Source of the DNA: an uncultured Clostridia bacterium
Lineage (GTDB): Bacteria; Bacillota; Clostridia; TANB77; CAG-508
Assembly (NCBI GenBank): GCA_934178555.1
Contig: CAKPQL010000003.1
Span: 31,430-95,429 of the forward strand
Length of the DNA: 64,000 nt
Direction: 5' to 3'
Below the pieces are notes generated by a model. It saw only the letters and a program-made list of their open reading frames with translations. It searched no databases and was not told the origin of the DNA. This document shows, one piece after another, positions 38,090-46,968 of this stretch (position 1 is the first letter of the stretch; every line of letters starts with the position of its first letter). The position numbers and the translations under genes are program-made.

Positions 38090-38371
38090 TTATACAGCAT
38101 CTTCTATAGAAATTGCATTTATCATATCTAAAACTAATCCCTTTTTCTTAACTTTTTTTATTAGATAATCTAGTTTTGCTTGCAATGATTTAATTTGATA
38201 TGAATAACAATCAATTAACTCTGCTTCTGCATATTCGAAATTTTTATTTGCATTAGCCAATTCAATTTTCGTTTTAATTATACTTCTTATTAAATCCTTG
38301 TCCGTCTCTTCCTTACTCTTTTCTAAAATTTTCGTTTCTTTTATATATTTATCTATATATTTATCACTCAT
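38090..38371 (-). CDS. YaaL family protein (DUF2508)
   Basis: 93 residues, soluble and helical, with a coiled-coil-like centre (KTKIELANANKNFEYAEAELIDCYSYQIKSLQ trimmed to its pattern of ANxNFExAExELIDxYxYQIKA) that is typical of DUF2508. Function unknown. The recR-yaaL-bofA neighbourhood of Bacillus supports the assignment; recR itself is not present here. The ~200 bases between it and bofA hold only AT-rich sequence with no clear feature. Confidence 0.78.
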   Translation of the reverse strand: MSDKYIDKYIKETKILEKSKEETDKDLIRSIIKTKIELANANKNFEYAEAELIDCYSYQIKSLQAKLDYLIKKVKKKGLVLDMINAISIEDAV

Positions 38372-38495
38372 TCACATCTCTCCCATTTTTTCTATTATTA
38401 TTATATTCATTGATAATTGTGTTTATTCAATTTTTCCTTGCAAAATATACAATTTTATAGTAAACTGTTATCATATTTGTTTAAGGAGGTACTTT

Positions 38496-38750
38496 ATGGA
38501 AAATGTATTAATTGGTAAAGTTTATAGACATTTTAAAGGCAACTATTATTTTGTAAAAGATGTAGCATTAGATAGCGAAACAAAGGAAAGAATGGTAGTA
38601 TACTCGCCTTTATATGATAGAGAAGATTCAATGACTTGGGTACGTCCTGAAAAAATGTTCTTGGAAATAATCCCAGAAAGATCAGACAATGTTACTGGAC
38701 AAAAGCATAGATTTGAATTAGTTACAGACATATGTAAATCTTATTTTTAA
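38496..38750 (+). CDS. DUF1653 family protein
   Basis: 84 residues: VYRHFKGNYYFVKDVALDSETKERMVVYSPLY then WVRPEKMFLE, the Y-x-H-F-K-G...V-Y-x-x-L-Y pattern of DUF1653 (small beta-rich proteins of unknown role). Start at 38496, five bases after AAGGAGGT. serS follows 48 bases downstream. Confidence 0.85.
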   Translation: MENVLIGKVYRHFKGNYYFVKDVALDSETKERMVVYSPLYDREDSMTWVRPEKMFLEIIPERSDNVTGQKHRFELVTDICKSYF

Positions 38751-38798
38751 AAGTAATAGTACTTTGTAATATATTTAATGTTTGAAAGGAAGATTTTT

Positions 38799-40082
38799 AT
38801 GATAGATATAAAATTAATTAGAGAAAATCCTGAAATGGTAAAAGAAAACATAAAGAAAAAATTTCAAAACCACAAACTTGCCTTAGTTGATGAAGTTCTA
38901 GAATTAGATAAATTAAATAGAACTACAAAATTAAAAGGTGACGAACTTAGAATGAGCAGAAACAATCTAAGTAACCAAATTGGTATGCTTATGAGGGAAG
39001 GAAAAAAAGACGAAGCTGAAAATGTAAAAAAGCAAGTAAACGATATAAATAAGCAATTAGAAGAAAATGAACAACTAGAAGAAAAGTATGCAAATGATAT
39101 CAAAAATATAATGATGAAAATCCCAAATATTATAGATGATTCTGTACCTATAGGAAAAGATGATACTGAAAATGTAGAAGTTCAAAAATATGGAGAACCT
39201 GTTGTTCCAAATTACGAAATACCATATCACACAGAAATTATGGAAAATTTATGCGGAATAGATTTAGATTCTGCTCGTAGAGTAGCAGGTCAAGGGTTTT
39301 ACTATCTAATGGGAGATATAGCAAGACTTCATTCTGCAGTAATTACTTATGCTAGAGATTTTATGATTAACAAAGGATTTACATATTGTATTCCTCCATT
39401 TATGATTAGAAGCGACGTTGTTACAGGTGTTATGAGCTTCGAGGAAATGGATGCAATGATGTACAAAATAGAAGGAGAAGACTTATATTTAATTGGTACA
39501 AGCGAACACTCTATGATAGGCAAATTCAAAGACCAAATTCTTCAAAAAGCAGATTTACCATATACAATGACTTCTTATTCTCCTTGTTTTAGAAAAGAAA
39601 AAGGTGCTCATGGTTTAGAAGAACGTGGTGTTTACCGTATACATCAATTTGAAAAACAAGAAATGATAGTTGTTTGTGAACCAGAAGATAGTTATGATTG
39701 GTATAATAAAATGTGGTCTTATACCGTTGAATTATTTAGAAGTTTAGACATACCAGTTCGTACTTTAGAATGTTGTTCTGGAGATTTAGCTGATTTAAAA
39801 GCAAAAAGTGTTGATGTTGAGGCTTGGAGTCCTAGACAAAAGAAATATTTTGAAGTTGGTAGTTGTTCTAATTTAACTGATGCTCAAAGCAGACGTCTTG
39901 GAATTCGTGTAAAGGGAGAAAAAGGAAATTACTATGCACATACATTAAATAATACTGTAATTGCGCCACCAAGAATGTTAATTGCCTTCCTTGAAAACAA
40001 CTATAATGAAGATGGAAGTATTAATATTCCAGAAGTTTTAAGACCATACATGGGTGGAATTGATAAAATTGTAAGAAAATAA
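38799..40082 (+). CDS. serS: Serine--tRNA ligase
   Basis: 427 residues, class II synthetase. Starts MIDIKLIRENPEMVKENIKKK, followed by the long antiparallel coiled coil that binds the tRNA-Ser variable arm (~residues 28-105), motif 2 CFRKEKGAHGLEERGVYRIHQFEKQE and motif 3 NNTVIAPPRMLIAFLEN. No T-box leader is visible. Start at 38799 behind GAAAGGA. Confidence 0.97.
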   Translation: MIDIKLIRENPEMVKENIKKKFQNHKLALVDEVLELDKLNRTTKLKGDELRMSRNNLSNQIGMLMREGKKDEAENVKKQVNDINKQLEENEQLEEKYANDIKNIMMKIPNIIDDSVPIGKDDTENVEVQKYGEPVVPNYEIPYHTEIMENLCGIDLDSARRVAGQGFYYLMGDIARLHSAVITYARDFMINKGFTYCIPPFMIRSDVVTGVMSFEEMDAMMYKIEGEDLYLIGTSEHSMIGKFKDQILQKADLPYTMTSYSPCFRKEKGAHGLEERGVYRIHQFEKQEMIVVCEPEDSYDWYNKMWSYTVELFRSLDIPVRTLECCSGDLADLKAKSVDVEAWSPRQKKYFEVGSCSNLTDAQSRRLGIRVKGEKGNYYAHTLNNTVIAPPRMLIAFLENNYNEDGSINIPEVLRPYMGGIDKIVRK

Positions 40083-40115
40083 GAATTATATTAGATATTT
40101 TTTAACAATTTACCT

Positions 40116-40142
40116 GTAGAGGTCGGCGTCCTTAGCCGACTC
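40116..40142 (+). repeat. REP-like palindrome, copy 2
   Basis: GTAGAGGTCGGC-GTCCTTA-GCCGACTC: six perfect pairs (GTCGGC/GCCGAC) in a 7-base loop hairpin between serS and engB. Same GTAG...GGTCGGCGTCC core as copy 1. Confidence 0.75.
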
Positions 40143-40172
40143 ATTTTTAATAATTTATAAGGAGAAAAATTA

Positions 40173-40752
40173 ATGCAAGTTAAAAATCCAAAATTTGAAA
40201 TATCTGCAGTAAGCCCAAAACAATATCCAAAATCAAATTTACCTGAAATAGTTTTAGTTGGAAAATCTAATGTCGGAAAGTCTTCTTTTATAAATACTAT
40301 GATAAATAGAAAAGCATTGGCTAGAACTAGTAGTGAACCTGGAAAAACAAGACAAATTAACTTTTATAATATAGATAATTCATTTTATTTTGTAGATTTA
40401 CCACGGATATGGATTTAGCAAAATGTCTAAAGCAGAACAAGAGCGTGTTGGAACTTTTATAGAACAATATTTATCTACTAGAAATAATATTTCTCTTATT
40501 ATTTTCCTAGTAGATATTAGACACGCCCCTACTGAAAATGATTTATTAATGTATGACTATGTTTTAAAAACAAATTTACCTTTCGTTGTATTATGCAATA
40601 AAGCAGATAAACTTGCCCCTACAAAAATTCAATCTTATGTGGATAATATAAAACAACACTTTGGAATTTCTTATAGTCCTATTTATCCATTTTCTTCTGA
40701 AAAGAAAGTATATACAGAAGATGTTTGGAAAAAAATTGAGGAATATATATAG
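40173..40752 (+). CDS. engB: Ribosome-assembly GTPase EngB/YsxC, read with one +1 shift at CGG-A
   Basis: TRAFAC GTPase for 50S assembly, essential in most bacteria tested. G1 GKSNVGKSSF, G2 region TSSEPGKTRQINFY, G3 FVDLP-G-YGFSK, G4 LCNKADK and G5 PFSSEK. The frame breaks exactly at the G3 glycine, where CCA CGG ATA (40404-40407) must be read CCA-[C]-GGA-TAT. Shifted, the protein has 192 residues, normal length, with no other lesion. Unshifted, it ends after 81 residues without G4/G5. A nearby REP element and no other local copy make this the strongest single case for real frameshifting. Confidence 0.9.
40404..40407 (+). other. +1 frameshift site CGG-A (engB G3 motif)
   Basis: In-frame codons CCA CGG ATA TGG ATT TAG. 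Skipping C gives CCA GGA TAT GGA TTT AGC, i.e. DLPGYGFSK. Confidence 0.9.
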
Positions 40753-40763
40753 TATATAAAAAT

Positions 40764-40827
40764 ACGGAACTTTTGGTTTAGGCTTTTTGAGAACCAATCT
40801 CAAATTACCTTAATACAAAACTTCCGT
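40764..40827. other. Long imperfect hairpin after engB
   Basis: Outer arms ACGGAACTTTTG and CAAAACTTCCGT (one C:C mismatch) enclose an inner TTGAGA-N5-TCTCAA hairpin. A T-rich stretch follows on the plus strand. It could be the engB terminator or a small mobile repeat; only this copy is seen here. Confidence 0.5.
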
Positions 40828-40852
40828 CTATTTTTATACTGCAATAAATTTA

Positions 40853-41038
40853 TCAATTATCTTTTTCTTGCTTCCCTATTATCATTTTTAATGCTTTTGG
40901 TCGTTCTACAATGATTATATGTCCACACCCACAGCATTTTAGTTTGAAATCTACCCCTACACGAGTAAGTTCCCATAATTTGCTTCCACATGGGTGTTGT
41001 TTTTTTAGTTTTACAATATCTCCTATATTGTATTCCAT
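40853..41038 (-). CDS. DUF951 family protein
   Basis: 61 residues: YNIGDIVKLKKQHPCGSKLWELTRVGVDFKLKCCGCGHIIIVER. The conserved Lys-His-Pro-Cys-Gly and the CxxCG pair form a probable small zinc-binding fold. Often found near translation genes in Firmicutes, function unknown. AGGAGG eight bases before ATG. Confidence 0.9.
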   Translation of the reverse strand: MEYNIGDIVKLKKQHPCGSKLWELTRVGVDFKLKCCGCGHIIIVERPKALKMIIGKQEKDN

Positions 41039-41070
41039 ATTTTCCTCCTGGAAATGACATTTTATTATGG

Positions 41071-41093
41071 GTAGTTGAGACGCCGTCCCCTAC
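41071..41093 (-). repeat. REP-like palindrome, copy 3 (inverted)
   Basis: Read on the minus strand: GTAGGGGACGGCGTCTCAACTAC, with the same GTAGGGG-CGGCGTC core and GTAG/CTAC plus GAC/GTC pairings. Lies between gltX and the DUF951 gene. Confidence 0.7.
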
Positions 41094-41114
41094 AACATTT
41101 GCAATATGTTTTAT

Positions 41115-42752
41115 CTATCTCATGGCTACATTTATTCTTTTTTCTACTCTATCTTTTCCTAATACTTGCATTATTTCATATAAATCTGGTGTATTTTGTC
41201 TTCCTGTAACAGCAACTCTTATTACTGTGCTTATATCTCCTACATGTCCTTTATATGCTTCTGGATTTTGTTTATATTCTTTTACTTCTCTTGCATATCC
41301 AACAGCTTCAGCCAAATCTTTCATTTTATCAAACCACATTTGTTTATCATCTGATATGTCAAAATACTTTTCTACATATAATTTTAAAATTTTATTAATA
41401 TCTTCTTTGTCTATTGTATCTGGATAAGTATATTCTATTTGTTCTCCATCATACATATAACAAATATTATTTTTTATCTCTGACCATTTTGATATGTCTT
41501 TTCTAGGTTTTTTATTTCCTCTTTCTATTGAAAATACTTTTATTGCATAGTCTTTATCATTCAATAATTGTTCTAAATCTTTATCATATTTTTTTGCCCA
41601 TATATATGCATTTTCATACACTTCTTCTGCTGTCATTTTTGATATAACAATTTTTGATACATCCAATAATTTTACCATATCGAATAAAGCACCGCTAACA
41701 CCCATTTTATTCAATTGAAGGTCAAATTCTTCTATTTTCTTGTCTGGATTTGCTCTTCTCCAGTTTTCAAAATTTGAATTTGCTATATTTAATAAGTATT
41801 CTTTTACCGCTAATTCTGGTATTCCTTCTTCTTCATAATAACTTACTGCTGCTTCTGGATCTTTTCTTTTGCTTAATTTTCTCTTGTTTCCTTCGTCATT
41901 TTTCATAATAGGTGCAATGTGTGCATACTTTGGTGGCTTAAAGCCTAACTCTTGAAATAATTGTAAATGCAATGGAACTGAAGATAACCATTCGTCCCCT
42001 CTTATTACATGAGTTGTTCTCATTAAGTGATCGTCAATTGCATGTGCAAAATGATATGTAGGAAGTCCATCTGCTTTTATTATTACTATATCTTGGTCAT
42101 TTTCTGGGAATTCTACATTTCCTTTTATTACATCCTTATGTTTTATTTTTCTGTCTTCCCTACCTTGTGATTTAAATCTTATAATGTAGTTTTCACCATT
42201 TTTTATTTTTTCTATCGCTTCACCAATTGGTAAATTTCTATATTTAGCCCATACACCATAATATCCAGGTCTTACTTTTGCAGCTTCTTGCTTTGCTCTT
42301 ATTTCATCGACTTCTTCTGATGTACAGAAACATGGATATGCTTTTCCTTGTTCTATTAAATATTTAGCATATGCCTGGTAAATTTCTGCTCTTTGGCTTT
42401 GCTTATAAGGTCCATAATTTCCATTACTTTCTTCATTTGATATCATTCCTTCATCAGCTTCAAGTCCAAACTTTTTTAAAGCATTTATAATTTCTGTTAC
42501 TCCATTTTCTATTTCCCTTTTTTGGTCTGTGTCTTCAACTCTTAAAAAGAATACTCCATTTGTTTGTTTAGCTACTTTCATTGCTATTAAGGCTTGATAC
42601 AATCCTCCTATATGCATAAACCCTGTTGGGCTTGGTGCATATCTAGTAACTATTGCTCCTTCTGGTAAATTTCTTTCTGGATATTTCTCTTCATAATATG
42701 ATATTTCCCTTGCATTTGGAAATATTAAATCTGCTAATTCTTTATTGTTCAT
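41115..42752 (-). CDS. gltX: Glutamate--tRNA ligase
   Basis: Class I synthetase of 545 residues: YAPSPTGFMHIGG (HIGH motif), VIRGDEWLSSVPLHLQL, and KRKLSKRKDPEAAV (KMSKS-type loop). It is longer than the usual ~485, with a distinct C-terminal anticodon-binding half (~residues 330-545). This form is known from several Clostridia. Overlaps the end of the upstream gene by 11 bases; GGAGGAG precedes ATG. Confidence 0.95.
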   Translation of the reverse strand: MNNKELADLIFPNAREISYYEEKYPERNLPEGAIVTRYAPSPTGFMHIGGLYQALIAMKVAKQTNGVFFLRVEDTDQKREIENGVTEIINALKKFGLEADEGMISNEESNGNYGPYKQSQRAEIYQAYAKYLIEQGKAYPCFCTSEEVDEIRAKQEAAKVRPGYYGVWAKYRNLPIGEAIEKIKNGENYIIRFKSQGREDRKIKHKDVIKGNVEFPENDQDIVIIKADGLPTYHFAHAIDDHLMRTTHVIRGDEWLSSVPLHLQLFQELGFKPPKYAHIAPIMKNDEGNKRKLSKRKDPEAAVSYYEEEGIPELAVKEYLLNIANSNFENWRRANPDKKIEEFDLQLNKMGVSGALFDMVKLLDVSKIVISKMTAEEVYENAYIWAKKYDKDLEQLLNDKDYAIKVFSIERGNKKPRKDISKWSEIKNNICYMYDGEQIEYTYPDTIDKEDINKILKLYVEKYFDISDDKQMWFDKMKDLAEAVGYAREVKEYKQNPEAYKGHVGDISTVIRVAVTGRQNTPDLYEIMQVLGKDRVEKRINVAMR

Positions 42753-43416
42753 GTTCTCCTCCTTCTATATTCTCTATAATACCTTTTTCTATTAAAAATA
42801 ATCTTATTGCACGGTTTACATAGGCACTTTGAGTTCCTTCTTTTATGTAATTACTAATATCATCATCAAAAAAATACTTTATTTTATATGATTCTAAAAT
42901 TTTATTCTTATCACAGCTTCTTCGATATCTTGCTTGTAACCTATTCAATAACTCGGAATATCTAAATAAAAGTTCTTCTGTATCATCCAACTTTAATCCC
43001 AACTGAGTTGAAACATCTTCTATTCTTTCTCCATTTGATATTTTTTTAAAAATTTGTTGTGCACATTTGTAAAACTCCTCATAATATTCTTTTGAATAAT
43101 GTTTTTTTCTATCTGTATCAATAGACATACTATTTTTTATAAAACCTACTAATCTATTTCCCATATTTAATTTAGCACCTGCAGAAGTAATGTTTTTACT
43201 GGTTTTTATTACTTCTATCGTATTCTGCAGATTTTCTACTTCCAATTGTTTTACATCTAAATCTAGCAAATCACTTATTGCATATATACTTATTCCATAT
43301 TCTTCTTTGATTTCAATATATGTCAATTCTCTATTTTTAGCTATATTATATATTTCTTTTAAAGTATCAGATAATTTGTCAATTGTCATCTTTTTTTCTT
43401 CATTTTCAATTTCCAT
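42742..43416 (-). CDS. Hypothetical protein upstream of gltX
   Basis: 224 residues, charged and helical. Two short segments look like recognition helices (TYIEIKEEYGISIYAISDLLDL and RIEDVSTQLGLKLDDTEELLFR), so a DNA/RNA-binding role is possible but unproven. Translationally coupled to gltX and 30 bases downstream of rnj. No known family recognised. Confidence 0.6.
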   Translation of the reverse strand: MEIENEEKKMTIDKLSDTLKEIYNIAKNRELTYIEIKEEYGISIYAISDLLDLDVKQLEVENLQNTIEVIKTSKNITSAGAKLNMGNRLVGFIKNSMSIDTDRKKHYSKEYYEEFYKCAQQIFKKISNGERIEDVSTQLGLKLDDTEELLFRYSELLNRLQARYRRSCDKNKILESYKIKYFFDDDISNYIKEGTQSAYVNRAIRLFLIEKGIIENIEGGEHEQ

Positions 43417-43445
43417 AACTATCTCCTTAATAAATATATATTTTA

Positions 43446-45224
43446 TTATACCTCCATTATAATTGGTAGAATCATTGGATTACGTTTGGTTTTTTGGTAC
43501 ACGTAATCTCTTAAATTATCTTTTAATGCAGATTTTATTGTTGCCCAATCGCGTATTTTTTTCTCTCCACATTTTCTTATTTCTTCTCTAACCACTTTTT
43601 TTACATCATCCATTAAATTTTCAGATTCTCTTACATATACAAATCCTCTTGAAATAACATCAGGTCCTGCAATAACTTCTCCTGTTGAATCCATTGTTAA
43701 AACTATTATTATTAATCCATCTTGTGATAGATGTTGTCTATCTCTTAATACTATATTTCCAACATCACCAACACCTAGTCCATCTACCATTATTTTTCCA
43801 AATGGAACTGTTCCTGCAAGTTTTGCTGTATTTTCTCCTAATTCTAGTATTCTACCATTTGTTAGCATAAATATGTTTTCCGCTTCTACTCCAACCATTT
43901 TTGCTGTATCAGCATGTGCTATCAATTGTCTATATTCACCATGAACTGGTATAAAATATTTTGGTTTAACTAAAGATATAAGCAATTTTTGCTCTTCTTG
44001 ACATGCATGTCCAGAAACATGTACATCTGCTAAAGAACTATATACAACTTCTGCTCCTATTTTCATTAAATCATCTATTACTTTTGAAACAAACTTTTCA
44101 TTTCCTGGAATTGGTGTTGCAGAAATTATAACTAAATCGTTTGGAGTTATTTCAACCTTTTTATGATCACCTGTTGCCATTCTAGTTAAGGCAGACATAG
44201 GTTCACCTTGACTTCCAGTAGTTATAATAACCAATCTCTCATCAGGATAAGATTTTATCATATCTATATCTATAAATATATCATCTGGCGCTTGTATATA
44301 TCCTAATTTTTTAGCAGTTTCTATCATGTTTATCATACTTCTTCCACACACTGCTATTTTTCTATTGTTTTCCATAGCCGAATTAACTATTTGCTGAACT
44401 CTATGAACGTTTGATGCAAACGTTGCTACAACAATTCTCTTTGTACAATTTACAAAAAGCTTATCAAAAACCTGTCCTACAGATCTTTCGGACATTGTAT
44501 ATCCTTTTCTTTCTGAGTTTGTACTATCTGCAAGTAATGCTAAAACTCCTTTATTTCCTAATTCTGCAAGTCTTCCTAAATCCATTCTCTCGCCATCTAT
44601 AGGAGTATAATCTATTTTAAAATCTCCTGAGTGTACAACAGTTCCAACTGGTGTGTGAATTGCAAACATAACTGAATCTGGTATACTATGGCAACTTCTT
44701 ATAAATTCTACTTTCATTGCCCCAACATTTATAATCTGTCCTTGTTTTACTGTTTTTAATTTTGTTTTCCTTAATAATTTATGCTCTTCCAATTTATTTT
44801 CTATTAATCCTACTGTAAGAGCTGTAGCATATATAGGCACATCTATCTGCTTTAAGAAATACGGAATAGCTCCTATGTGGTCTTCATGCCCATGAGTAAT
44901 GAACATTCCTCTTATTTTATCTTTGTTTTTCTCTAAATAAGTTATATCTGGTATAACTAAATCTATTCCTAACATATCATCTTCTGGAAAAGCAAGCCCA
45001 CAATCAACTATTATTATATCGTTTTCATATTCAAACACTGTCATGTTTTTTCCTATTTCCAATAATCCGCCTAATGGTATTATTTTTAAATTGCTCTTCT
45101 TAAATTTCACTTGTGATTGCTTTTCTAACTTGTTCTTTTTTTCTCTTGTTCTAGTATTAGTCCTCCTATAATTGTTTTTATATTCTTTTTTTGGTTGCTC
45201 TTTTGTATCTAACTTTTCTTCCAT
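43446..45224 (-). CDS. rnj: Ribonuclease J
   Basis: 592 residues: metallo-beta-lactamase/beta-CASP nuclease with FITHGHEDHIGAIPY (HxHxDH zinc motif), VHSGDFKIDYTPID, LLADSTNSERKGYT and VHVSGHACQEEQ. Acts as 5'-3' exonuclease and endonuclease in mRNA decay and rRNA maturation. A Lys/Arg-rich N-terminal extension of ~45 residues precedes the core, probably for RNA or partner binding. A palindrome lies 52 bases upstream. Confidence 0.95.
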   Translation of the reverse strand: MEEKLDTKEQPKKEYKNNYRRTNTRTREKKNKLEKQSQVKFKKSNLKIIPLGGLLEIGKNMTVFEYENDIIIVDCGLAFPEDDMLGIDLVIPDITYLEKNKDKIRGMFITHGHEDHIGAIPYFLKQIDVPIYATALTVGLIENKLEEHKLLRKTKLKTVKQGQIINVGAMKVEFIRSCHSIPDSVMFAIHTPVGTVVHSGDFKIDYTPIDGERMDLGRLAELGNKGVLALLADSTNSERKGYTMSERSVGQVFDKLFVNCTKRIVVATFASNVHRVQQIVNSAMENNRKIAVCGRSMINMIETAKKLGYIQAPDDIFIDIDMIKSYPDERLVIITTGSQGEPMSALTRMATGDHKKVEITPNDLVIISATPIPGNEKFVSKVIDDLMKIGAEVVYSSLADVHVSGHACQEEQKLLISLVKPKYFIPVHGEYRQLIAHADTAKMVGVEAENIFMLTNGRILELGENTAKLAGTVPFGKIMVDGLGVGDVGNIVLRDRQHLSQDGLIIIVLTMDSTGEVIAGPDVISRGFVYVRESENLMDDVKKVVREEIRKCGEKKIRDWATIKSALKDNLRDYVYQKTKRNPMILPIIMEV

Positions 45225-45625
45225 TTTATTATCATTTCCTTTCTTGTTCTCTCCTTATTTATGTTACACTAAAAAATTAGTTTAAAAATTTAAACTAATG
45301 ATTCTTCTATTAATTTATAACTCTCTTGCAGATTACAGCGGAATAATAAATTTAGCTTAACTAACAATTAAACTTTTAAACTTTAATAATCTCTTCTCTT
45401 CTTTATATATTTTTTTCCGACACACAAAAATAACACTTATTTCATCTTTATATGTAAAATCCGCACACTACTAAAAATAACACACCAAAATATTTCTAGT
45501 ATATAAGATAATTTTTCCGAATCACATTTTTTTATACATAAATCTCTTCTTTACCATTTTAGGTAATTGGTAATGATATTATATTATCTAATTGTTGATT
45601 TGTCAATAGTTCCAAATTTAGCAAA
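45225..45625. other. 401-base intergenic region upstream of rnj
   Basis: No gene seen. It contains the perfect palindrome at 45276-45299 (ATTAGTTTAAA-AA-TTTAAACTAAT), a long pyrimidine-rich region and scattered CCGCAC/CCGAAT motifs. It presumably holds the rnj promoter and a long 5' leader. I cannot assign an RNA family. Confidence 0.5.
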
Positions 45626-45660
45626 AATGACTATATATTATTACCTAATATATAGTCATT
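45626..45660. terminator. Terminator after the 45666 gene
   Basis: Perfect 15-bp stem (AATGACTATATATTA and complement) around five bases, with T runs on both sides. Confidence 0.88.
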
Positions 45661-45665
45661 TTTTA

Positions 45666-45923
45666 TTAGTGTTCTTGTCCTGTTTTCTCATTTTGTTTCA
45701 TTGATTTATACAATCCCTTTTCTTCTAGGAATTTTATTTTAGAATACATTACCATATCATTTAATAGATTAATCTTTCCAGCATATTCTTTATCAGAACC
45801 ATGAATCAATTGATATGCTAATATAAATTCTTCCATTCTTAGTGGTAACTCTTGCATCGCTTCTTTTACTACGTCTTTTATAGCCATTTCCTCTACATCT
45901 TTTTTATCAATTATTCCCATCAT
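45666..45923 (-). CDS. Hypothetical protein, possibly the C-terminal part of the 45907-46950 product
   Basis: 85 residues (MMGIIDKKDVEEMA...), helical, acidic to neutral, no recognised family. Its ATG-ATG start lies 17 bases inside the upstream gene and has no Shine-Dalgarno sequence in front (only GTTCAACAAAAG). Eighteen bases before it, the upstream gene has an in-frame CGG followed by T. A +1 shift there would enter exactly this frame and give one ~427-residue protein. Either reinitiation or frameshift fusion is possible; undecided. Confidence 0.55.
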   Translation of the reverse strand: MMGIIDKKDVEEMAIKDVVKEAMQELPLRMEEFILAYQLIHGSDKEYAGKINLLNDMVMYSKIKFLEEKGLYKSMKQNEKTGQEH

Positions 45924-46950
45924 CTTTTGTTGAACAATACCGCTTAACCACTTTATTGTTTAATTTTTCAGTTTGCTCTTCAGTTAAATATTTATCTTGA
46001 ATTTCTTTATAACTTTCTCTATGTAATTGAGTTTTTCTATCATATAGTGGTGTTCTTTTTGTATTAGCTTTTTTAGATAAATCATAAAAATAATCTATAT
46101 TGTCATCTAATTCTACAGCCCCTATATCTATTGCCAATTCACAATACCTATAAAAATCTTCTACTTTTTCGTCTATTTCCTCCTGTAATTGATCTTTAGT
46201 ATCTGCTTGTACACATGTAATTGGCATTTGACTTATAGTCTGCTTAGTTGGCAAACTCATAAAATCAATTTTTTTATTATAAAGATTTCCTTCTTCGACC
46301 TCAGGTAATACCATTGGTTTATCTCCTATGCATGAAAAAATCTTTTTTCCTAACACACTTAATTCTAAATCTTTTATTTTTTTCAATTCATCATAATGTC
46401 TTTTTATTTCACTTTTTAGCATATCGCCACTAAAAACTGTACCCATCTGTAATGCTATTATAGTATCCATTTCATGCATTGCATTATTATAAGATTTTCC
46501 CTTTGTTCTTCCCACTTCTATTATATGTGGTTTTCTTTGATCTTTGTCAACATATGTGCAAACTATTTTATACTGATTTTGTGATATAGGAATTACAGAT
46601 AAAGCACCATCATATGGAACATGCTCTCTTTGAATTATACCTTTATCACTATAATAGTTACTTCTTAAGTTAGTTTTTGTATACCAATTTTTCCATTTAA
46701 CAACTACAGCAAAATTTTGGGGATCATATACAATTCCAGATTCTTCTAAATCTATTTCATTAGTATTCTCTGGTTTAGTAATTTCTTGTCGCATTCCCTT
46801 TCTAAACTCTAGTGATTTATTATCCGTACTACTATCAAATGTGCTATTTTCGCTCATAGTGTCGTTAGATTCATTAGTTAAATCTGTCTCCCCTTTTGGC
46901 AAAGCCAGTTTTTCTTCCTTCTTTCTAAAAAAGTTACTAAAAATTCCCAT
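45907..46950 (-). CDS. Hypothetical protein
   Basis: 347 residues beginning MGIFSNFFRKKEEK, with a Ser/Thr/Asn-rich segment (~20-60) and then a soluble domain (FAVVVKWKNWYTKTNLRSNYYSDKG, KPHIIEVGRTKGKSYNNAMHEMD). No known family. Start at 46950, nine bases after TGGAGG. The 12th codon from the end (45940-45942) is CGG followed by T, the only in-frame CGG in a native-looking gene besides the CGG-A shift sites. It follows the ROK kinase gene by 18 bases. Confidence 0.6.
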   Translation of the reverse strand: MGIFSNFFRKKEEKLALPKGETDLTNESNDTMSENSTFDSSTDNKSLEFRKGMRQEITKPENTNEIDLEESGIVYDPQNFAVVVKWKNWYTKTNLRSNYYSDKGIIQREHVPYDGALSVIPISQNQYKIVCTYVDKDQRKPHIIEVGRTKGKSYNNAMHEMDTIIALQMGTVFSGDMLKSEIKRHYDELKKIKDLELSVLGKKIFSCIGDKPMVLPEVEEGNLYNKKIDFMSLPTKQTISQMPITCVQADTKDQLQEEIDEKVEDFYRYCELAIDIGAVELDDNIDYFYDLSKKANTKRTPLYDRKTQLHRESYKEIQDKYLTEEQTEKLNNKVVKRYCSTKDDGNN

Positions 46951-46968
46951 ATTTATATTCCTCCACAA

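Noticed and set aside
3390..41093. REP-like palindromes as CRISPR repeats
   Set aside because: Only three dispersed copies in both orientations, without regular spacers or cas genes.
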